Positions 58,437-64,000 of a stretch of 64,000 nucleotides of DNA are shown here, piece after piece. Numbering within the stretch: position 1 is the stretch's first letter; the number at the start of each line of letters is the position of its first letter. Below the pieces are notes generated by a model that did no database searches, was not told the DNA's origin, and worked only from the letters and a program-made list of their open reading frames with translations. The stretch is from CAG-492 sp045643465 (GTDB taxonomy: Bacteria; Bacillota; Clostridia; TANB77; CAG-508), in contig JAZUKV010000017.1 of NCBI GenBank assembly GCA_045643465.1, positions 40,664 through 104,663 on the forward strand, written 5' to 3'. Both the position numbers and the translations under genes were made by a program.

Positions 58437-59687
58437 TTAAATTTTTAATTTTTCAATACATTCTATAAAATAATCCATCACTGTCTTCTTTTCAATTTCA
58501 TATTCAAAATTTATATCTAAACAATCCACACATTCTCCACCAACTGTTACTTTTAAATCTCCAAAAGTTTTATTTTTACTTATTGGAGCTTCATATTGGA
58601 AAATTCCATTAATTTTTATATCAATATTATCTATATCTGATTTTTTTACAACAATAAATTCATTTTTTAATGGAGTAAAATTCAAATTTATATTAGGTTT
58701 TTTTGACTTATTTACTACAATTCTATTTTTATTTATATTGCACCAATCTTTAAATTTTTCATCTACAATTTTTCCTATGTTAACTTGCTCATAATTATCA
58801 AAAACATAATTAATTAGATTTATACTATCCAATGTACGATCCTTTTTACTATCTGCTTGCAAAACAACAAAAATAATATCCATGTTGCCCCTTACTACTG
58901 ATGTAACTAAGCATCTACCAGCATTATTAGTAAAACCTGTTTTCACACCATAAACGCCATCTAAATAGCCCAATAACTCATTAGTATTATTTAATGATTT
59001 TGCATAACCATTTATTGTAATTGTATAATTTTTTGATCCTACTATTTCTGCAAAAGTTTCATTTTTTAAACCATAATCAGCAATCTTTGCAAGCTCTATT
59101 GCGGTTGTATAATGCTCTGGATCATCTAATCCATGTGGAGTTACAAAATGTGAATTCTTTAAATCAAGCTCAGTAGCTTTTTTATTCATTAAATTTGCAA
59201 AATTTTCAACATTTCCACCTATATGCTCTGCTATTGCAATTGCTGCATCATTTCCTGATCTAAGCATTAAACCATATAATAAATCATGTAATGACACTTT
59301 ATCTCCTTTTTTTAATCCAAGCCTTGATCCTCCTGTGCTTGCTGCTTTAGCAGAGACTTCCACAACATCATTTAAATTTCCATTTTCAATTGCAATAACT
59401 GCAGTTAACATTTTTGTCGTTGATGCCATGGCCGTTTTTTTGTTTTCCTCTTTTCCCCAAACTGTTCTTCCTGATTTTCTATCAAAAGCAACAGCAATCC
59501 TCGAATTTAAAACTAATTTTTCTGATGTTTTTGCTGATGTTTCAACTATATCTTCTAAATCATTAATTGAAAATTCATCTTCATCTATATCATCTGCAAA
59601 TAATATAAAAAAATTATTACTTATAACAAAAAAAACAACCAATATTAATGTAATTATTCTTAACTTCTTAAAATATTCTTTATACAC
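58437..59687 (-). CDS. D-alanyl-D-alanine carboxypeptidase (DacF/PBP5 type)
   Basis: 416 residues from a GTG. Signal-anchor helix (IITLILVVFFVISNNFFILFA), then KTAMASTTKMLTAVIAIENG (SxxK), LMLRSGNDAAIAIAEHIGG (SGN), and VYGVKTGFTNNAGRCLVTSV (KTG), with the C-terminal PBP5 beta domain. Trims the terminal D-Ala of peptidoglycan side chains outside the membrane. Confidence 0.94.
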   Translation of the reverse strand: MYKEYFKKLRIITLILVVFFVISNNFFILFADDIDEDEFSINDLEDIVETSAKTSEKLVLNSRIAVAFDRKSGRTVWGKEENKKTAMASTTKMLTAVIAIENGNLNDVVEVSAKAASTGGSRLGLKKGDKVSLHDLLYGLMLRSGNDAAIAIAEHIGGNVENFANLMNKKATELDLKNSHFVTPHGLDDPEHYTTAIELAKIADYGLKNETFAEIVGSKNYTITINGYAKSLNNTNELLGYLDGVYGVKTGFTNNAGRCLVTSVVRGNMDIIFVVLQADSKKDRTLDSINLINYVFDNYEQVNIGKIVDEKFKDWCNINKNRIVVNKSKKPNINLNFTPLKNEFIVVKKSDIDNIDIKINGIFQYEAPISKNKTFGDLKVTVGGECVDCLDINFEYEIEKKTVMDYFIECIEKLKI

Positions 59688-59773
59688 AACACTTATTACC
59701 CTTCTATTTTCAATTTCATAATTATTATATTAATAAATATAAAAAAAAGACTAATTACATTAAAATCATTTAA

Positions 59774-60628
59774 TTATTTATATTCAGAAAAACCTTCCCC
59801 TAGAGTTTCCATTGCATCTGCCATCACCATAAATGCCTCTTCATCAATCATCTTTACAATATTTTTAATATCAGCAATTTCTTTTCTTGAACCAACACAA
59901 AAAAGCATAACTTTATCTTCATTTGAATACATTCCTTTTGAATAAATACCTGTACTTCCTCGTTTTACCTTATCACCAATTTCTTTCGCAATCTCATCAT
60001 ATTTATTAGAAATAATAAATACAACTTTAGTAAAATAAAAGCCTTCAAACACAAAGTCAATCATTTTTCCCATTAAATATATTGCAATTACAGAATATAA
60101 ACCTATCTCAATCTCTTTAAAAAACAACACATTAATGAATATTATAATTGTATCTACCATAAGTATAACTTTACTGCTTTTTACCTTACTATTATAAGCT
60201 CTAATTATATAAGATAATAAATCAGAGCCCCCTGTTGACGCTCCTGCTTTTAATATAATTGAAGTTCCTATCCCTGTAATAATTCCTCCATATATGCAAG
60301 CTAAAAATCTATCATTAATTATCCCTCCAAATCTTTGAAAAATATTAATAAATATAGATAGAAAAATTGTTCCTATAATCGATTTAAAAAAAAGAGTTTT
60401 ATCAATTTTAAAAAATGCTATCAATAATAATGGTGCATTTAAAATAATCATTATTGTACCAGCTGGAATTTTTAATAAATAGTACACAATTGTTGAAATC
60501 CCAGAAAACCCTCCCGTTGACAATTGATTCGGCAGCAATATACTTGCTGTAGCAAAAGCCATTAGCACTGTCCCTGCAATTATATATATATATTCTTTTA
60601 TATATTTAAAAACTTTTTTATCAACCAT
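59774..60628 (-). CDS. YitT-family membrane protein
   Basis: 284 residues from the ATG at 60628 (AGGTGG upstream). Five to six membrane helices (IAGTVLMAFATASILLPNQLSTGGFSGISTIVYYLL; ITGIGTSIILKAGASTGGSDLLSYII) and the cytosolic DUF2179 domain (YDEIAKEIGDKVKRGSTGIYSKGMYSNEDKVMLFCVGSRKEIADIKNIVKMIDEEAFMVMADAMETLGEGF). Function not established. Its ribosome site lies in the second arm of a hairpin. Confidence 0.93.
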   Translation of the reverse strand: MVDKKVFKYIKEYIYIIAGTVLMAFATASILLPNQLSTGGFSGISTIVYYLLKIPAGTIMIILNAPLLLIAFFKIDKTLFFKSIIGTIFLSIFINIFQRFGGIINDRFLACIYGGIITGIGTSIILKAGASTGGSDLLSYIIRAYNSKVKSSKVILMVDTIIIFINVLFFKEIEIGLYSVIAIYLMGKMIDFVFEGFYFTKVVFIISNKYDEIAKEIGDKVKRGSTGIYSKGMYSNEDKVMLFCVGSRKEIADIKNIVKMIDEEAFMVMADAMETLGEGFSEYK

Positions 60629-60629
60629 A

Positions 60630-60672
60630 AAAACCACCTATATTGTAATTATTTACTAATATAGATGGTTTT
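60630..60672 (-). promoter_or_regulatory. Hairpin that includes the YitT-family ribosome binding site
   Basis: AAAACCACCTATATT (60630-60644) and AATATAGATGGTTTT (60658-60672) pair over 15 bases. The one imperfect position is a U-G wobble in the minus-strand transcript. The 3' arm contains AGGTGG and ends one base before the ATG at 60628. It could stop transcription after the radical SAM gene weakly and also mask translation of the YitT-family gene. Confidence 0.6.
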
Positions 60673-60689
60673 ATTCAAATTTACTTTTT

Positions 60690-61733
60690 CTAATTTACAC
60701 TTTTAGTTAATGCTGTTATTTTAAACTGCCCTCTTTTTATCTTTTCATTTGATTTTACTATTAAATTTGTATCATATATTTCTTTAATCTTTAAAAGATT
60801 ACATCTTTTATGACCTATAATATTATTTATATCAAATGGATTAGCTTCTAATTGAACATCTTTAACTTTCATGTTTATTTTTTTAATTTTATTTATAATA
60901 ACATCATACCACAAACCTGATTCAACTAATTGTCTAAATGCTGGATGATATGGACCTGCAACAACTTGACTATTCTTGTCTGATGGATCTGTAATTTCTA
61001 ATGTATTCTGTAATCCTATTCTTATTACTTTTATATGTTTGCTTGTAAACATTGCTAATAAATCTTTAGATATTTCTACAGCTTGATCCACCGTTAATGG
61101 TATATATTCTCCGCTATTATAATCTTGCTCCAGTTTTGTTCCATTAATAACTAAAACAGGATAAATTCGTATAATTTTTGGTTTCAATTTTATTAAATCT
61201 TTTGCAGTATTTAATTCATCAAGCCTTGTACTTTCTGGTAAGCCCACCATCATTTGGTGCCCTAATATAAATCCATTTTTTCTTATTAATTTTGAAGCAT
61301 TTTTAACATCTTCAAAATTATGTCCTCTTCTACTTTTATCTAATATAAAATCATTTGTTGATTGTACACCTAATTCAATAGTCTTTACTCCAAACCTTTT
61401 TAATCTTTTTAAAATGTCTTTATTTATATAATCTGGTCTTGTAGATAATCTTATGCTATCTACCTTTTTTTGTTTTACAAATTCATATGCAGCTTGCAAA
61501 AGCTCTTCTTGTTTTTCAACCTCTATTCCAGTAAAACTTCCTCCAAAAAAAGCAACCTCTATATAATTATCTTCATTCTTAAAGTTTTTTAAATAGTATT
61601 CTATGGTATCTTTTACATCTTTTGCTGTTACCATTTTAGTTTGTCCACTTATTTTTTTCTGATTACAAAAAGTACAATCATTTGGGCATCCTAAATGCGG
61701 TACAAAAATTGGAATAATATATTCTTTTTTCAT
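60690..61733 (-). CDS. Elp3-like radical SAM protein
   Basis: 347 residues, SD GGAGGT. VPHLGCPNDCTFCNQKKISG carries the CxxxxCxxC variant (C17, C21/C24-type) radical SAM cluster, then VAFFGGSFTGIE, STRPDYINKDILKRLKRFGVKTIELGVQST and GHQMMVGLPEST, as in Elp3-like enzymes. The acetyltransferase domain of full Elp3 is missing, which is normal for the Clostridia protein located beside rnc. Substrate unknown; tRNA modification is the likely area. Confidence 0.9.
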   Translation of the reverse strand: MKKEYIIPIFVPHLGCPNDCTFCNQKKISGQTKMVTAKDVKDTIEYYLKNFKNEDNYIEVAFFGGSFTGIEVEKQEELLQAAYEFVKQKKVDSIRLSTRPDYINKDILKRLKRFGVKTIELGVQSTNDFILDKSRRGHNFEDVKNASKLIRKNGFILGHQMMVGLPESTRLDELNTAKDLIKLKPKIIRIYPVLVINGTKLEQDYNSGEYIPLTVDQAVEISKDLLAMFTSKHIKVIRIGLQNTLEITDPSDKNSQVVAGPYHPAFRQLVESGLWYDVIINKIKKINMKVKDVQLEANPFDINNIIGHKRCNLLKIKEIYDTNLIVKSNEKIKRGQFKITALTKSVN

Positions 61734-61758
61734 ATTGCACCTCCATACTAACTAATAT

Positions 61759-62430
61759 TTATAAATTTTTTAATGCATTATTAGCAGCATCCATCTCAGC
61801 CATTTTTTTATTTTTTCCCATTCCTTCTGCTAACTTTTTACCATTACATATTACTTCTGCAACAAAGTTTTTATCATGATCTGGTCCATATTCCTTTATT
61901 ATATTATATTTAATTTCCACATTACCATTAACTTGAAGTTTTTCTTGCAACACAGTTTTATAATCTTTCATCCCTACATGTGAACTTGCAATTTTAATTT
62001 CATTTTTTAAATTATCAACTATAAATTTTTCTGCTTCTTCTAATCCTGAATCAAAATATATTGCAGCAATAACAGCTTCAACACTATCAGCCAAAATAGC
62101 TGGTCTTACTTGATTATTTCCATTTTTTTGGCTTTTGCCTAAATATAAGAAATCACTAAAATTATGTTTGCAAGCTATTTTATATAGACTTTTCTCACAA
62201 ACCACATCAGCTCTAACTTTAGTCATTTCTCCTTCTTTTAATTTAGTATAATTATTATAGATATATTTGCTAGAAATAAATTCTAATATACTATCACCAA
62301 GAAATTCCAATTTCTCATTACTTTCAATTTTGTTTTCATATGCATATGATGTATGTGTTAATGCTTTTTTTAATAGCTCTTTATTCTTAAATATATATCC
62401 TATGCTTTTTTCTAAATTTGAAAAATCCAT
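61759..62430 (-). CDS. rnc: Ribonuclease III
   Basis: 223 residues from the second ATG at 62430, six bases after GGAG; a tandem ATG at 62433 and an earlier start at 62457 are possible. NEKLEFLGDSILEFISSKYIY is the catalytic signature, LADSVEAVIAAIYFDSGLEEAE the second acidic site, and DYKTVLQEKLQVNGNVEIKYNIIKEYGPDHDKNFVAEVI with GKNKKMAEMDAANNAL is the dsRNA-binding domain. Processes rRNA and other duplex RNA. Confidence 0.97.
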   Translation of the reverse strand: MDFSNLEKSIGYIFKNKELLKKALTHTSYAYENKIESNEKLEFLGDSILEFISSKYIYNNYTKLKEGEMTKVRADVVCEKSLYKIACKHNFSDFLYLGKSQKNGNNQVRPAILADSVEAVIAAIYFDSGLEEAEKFIVDNLKNEIKIASSHVGMKDYKTVLQEKLQVNGNVEIKYNIIKEYGPDHDKNFVAEVICNGKKLAEGMGKNKKMAEMDAANNALKNL

Positions 62431-62547
62431 CATATTCTCCTTTCTATATTTTAACAATATAAAAAAGAAAGGATTAAACCTTTCATTTTTTACTTCATAT
62501 TGTAAGAATTAAAACTACGCTCTTTTTAATTCTTTTTATCTTTTGTT

Positions 62548-62796
62548 TTATTCTTCAATATGGTCTCTTATATAGTCTACAACATCACCTACTGTAACTA
62601 TTTTTTCAGCATCAGCATCTGGAATTTCTGTATCAAATTCTTCTTCTAGAGCCATAATTAATTCTACGATATCTAATGAATCAGCACCTAAATCATCTAT
62701 AAAAGAAGCATCTAATCTAACAGCCTCTGCGTTAGTTCCTAATTGCTCAACTATAATTCCTTTAATTTTCTCAAAAAGCTCATTATCTGAATCCAT
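62548..62796 (-). CDS. acpP: Acyl carrier protein
   Basis: 82 residues from the ATG at 62796 (SD GGAGGTGA). FIDDLGADSLDIVELIMALEEEFDTEIPDADAEKIVTVGDVVDYI: the serine of DSL is the phosphopantetheine site. Between plsX and rnc, the common order. Confidence 0.98.
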   Translation of the reverse strand: MDSDNELFEKIKGIIVEQLGTNAEAVRLDASFIDDLGADSLDIVELIMALEEEFDTEIPDADAEKIVTVGDVVDYIRDHIEE

Positions 62797-62880
62797 AATT
62801 TCACCTCCCTCCAATATTATCTCTTATGGTTACTACAATAATATATGTGTAATTAAATGTCAAGTTATTTTTAAAAAATA

Positions 62881-62921
62881 ATTTGCAATGAATAAATTGT
62901 TTATATTTATTCATTACAAAT
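62881..62921 (-). terminator. Hairpin downstream of plsX
   Basis: 17-base arms ATTTGCAATGAATAAAT / ATTTATTCATTACAAAT with one position that becomes U-G in the minus-strand transcript, followed by TTATTTTTT. Ends the plsX message or reduces read-through into acpP. Confidence 0.75.
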
Positions 62922-62953
62922 CATATTCATAATTTTAAATTTCTTTACTAAAT

Positions 62954-64000
62954 TCATAAATTTTCTGTACTATTAGTATTTTTTTCTTCATTAATCTTAT
63001 TATATTCTTCAACTATATTATCTACTGTTTTATCTTTTACAAAGTTTTCAGCTTGTTTTAATGTATATACAAATAGTTTTTCATCACTACTTCCATGCGC
63101 TTTTACAACTGGTTTTTTTACTCCTAAAAATGGAGCTCCACCATATTCTTTATAATCCATTGATTTTGCAAATCTTTTTATTATTGGCAATGCAGGTAAC
63201 ATTGATAATTTTGAAATTAAATTTTTCTTTGCTTCTTTATTTAAGTTCTTCTTTACCATTTTACCAACACCTTCAGTTGTTTTTAAGAAAATGTTTCCTG
63301 TAAATCCATCTGTAACAACTGCATCAACTTCTCCTGAAAAAGCTTCTCTTCCTTCAATATTTCCATAAAATTCAAAACCATATTCATCTGCTTTTTCTTT
63401 TAATAATTGATAAGCTTCCTTCATTAAATCATTACCTTTTGTTTCTTCTGTACCATTATTTAATAGTCCAACTTTAGGATTACTTATGCCATATGTATTC
63501 TTTAGATATATACTCGCCATTTGTGCAAATTGTAAAATATTTATTGGTTTGCAATTTGTATTTGCCCCAGCATCCATTAATAAAAACTTGCTTTCAAACG
63601 CAGGTAACATACCAGCTAAACCTGGTCTATCAATTCCTTTTATTCTTCCTACTAATAATGTAGCTCCAGCAAGTAGTGCTCCTGAATTTCCTGCAGAAAC
63701 AAATACTTCACCCTCACCATTTTTTAACATATTAAATCCAACAACCATAGAAGAATCTTTCTTATGCTTAATAGCATAAGTTGGAATGTCTTCCATTACT
63801 ATTTCTTCAGTAGTGTTTTTTATTGTAATTTTAGAACTAATTTCTGATATACTATCTTTATCATAAAATTCTTTTATCTTTCTATTTATTATATTTTCAT
63901 TTCCTATTAGAATTACTTCTGATTTCAATTCTTTTATTGCTTTTACCACACCCTTAATAACAGCATCTGGTGCATTGTCACCACCCATGGCATCTAGTAA
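62954..64000 (-). CDS. plsX: Phosphate acyltransferase PlsX, 5' end outside the window
   Basis: About 348 residues are visible. The frame continues to the right edge as LLDAMGGDNAPDAVIKG, so the true start (MKI...-type) lies beyond 64000. ANTNCKPINILQFAQMASIYLKN and GREAFSGEVDAVVTDGFTGNIFLKTTEGVGKM are conserved PlsX blocks. Converts acyl-ACP to acyl-phosphate for phospholipid synthesis. Upstream of acpP. Confidence 0.96.
   Translation of the reverse strand, partial: LLDAMGGDNAPDAVIKGVVKAIKELKSEVILIGNENIINRKIKEFYDKDSISEISSKITIKNTTEEIVMEDIPTYAIKHKKDSSMVVGFNMLKNGEGEVFVSAGNSGALLAGATLLVGRIKGIDRPGLAGMLPAFESKFLLMDAGANTNCKPINILQFAQMASIYLKNTYGISNPKVGLLNNGTEETKGNDLMKEAYQLLKEKADEYGFEFYGNIEGREAFSGEVDAVVTDGFTGNIFLKTTEGVGKMVKKNLNKEAKKNLISKLSMLPALPIIKRFAKSMDYKEYGGAPFLGVKKPVVKAHGSSDEKLFVYTLKQAENFVKDKTVDNIVEEYNKINEEKNTNSTENL

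Overview
The window is about 64 kb of very AT-rich DNA (roughly 27-30% GC by eye) with strong AGGAGG-type ribosome binding sites, many T-run terminators, a spoIIE gene, a trimeric [FeFe] hydrogenase (hydABC-like) and a Clostridia-style order of housekeeping genes. This points to an anaerobic, endospore-lineage Clostridia bacterium, probably an uncultured gut type. No genus can be named from the sequence alone.

Layout. 1-3.7 kb: the start of an AMP-binding enzyme running off the left edge, then small minus-strand genes (YHYH-like envelope protein, metallophosphoesterase, two-TM protein plus ImmA/IrrE peptidase, DUF3795, and a GC-rich nucleoside deoxyribosyltransferase-like gene). 3.89-16.69 kb: a 12.8-kb integrative, formerly mobilizable element. 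It is bounded by a 17-bp direct repeat belonging to a tRNA(CAT) 3' end and has a tyrosine integrase at its right end. Its backbone is Int, Xis, a replisome organizer, a DnaC-like loader, TnpV and a frameshifted relaxase. Its cargo is defence-like: a MamI-type restriction-modification system with C protein, a solitary KAP NTPase, and a compact operon of GHKL ATPase, STAS-like DUF4325 protein and two-TM protein. That operon is the best candidate for an undescribed system.

16.7-24.9 kb: an accessory zone. It holds a hypothetical gene, a VOC protein, a sugar-isomerase gene broken by one base, a zinc-ribbon membrane protein, a secreted protein, FliB, a lipoprotein, an HExxH protein and two diverged paralogues of an unrecognised family. 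Each paralogue has its own promoter overlain by a different repeat or palindrome. Copies of a dispersed GGGGACGGTTCT repeat lie here and inside the hydrogenase operon.

25-36 kb: hydA, hydB and hydC (minus strand), a candidate structured RNA divergent from them, a membrane cyclophilin, disA, radA, a GH15 glucoamylase-like enzyme and a beta-CASP MBL protein. 37-64 kb: core genes almost all on the minus strand: ftsK/spoIIIE, rsmD, divIVA, sepF, an HlyD-like protein, miaA, mutL, spoIIE, mrdA-mreD-mreC-mreB-radC, a D,D-carboxypeptidase, a YitT-family protein, an Elp3-like radical SAM protein, rnc, acpP and plsX (running off the right edge). Three small plus-strand genes face spoIIE, and a tiny Cys/Gly-rich gene lies upstream of mutL.

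Quality warning: the sugar isomerase, rsmD and divIVA are each disrupted by what looks like one extra base. Two of these are core genes, so some may be sequencing or assembly errors.
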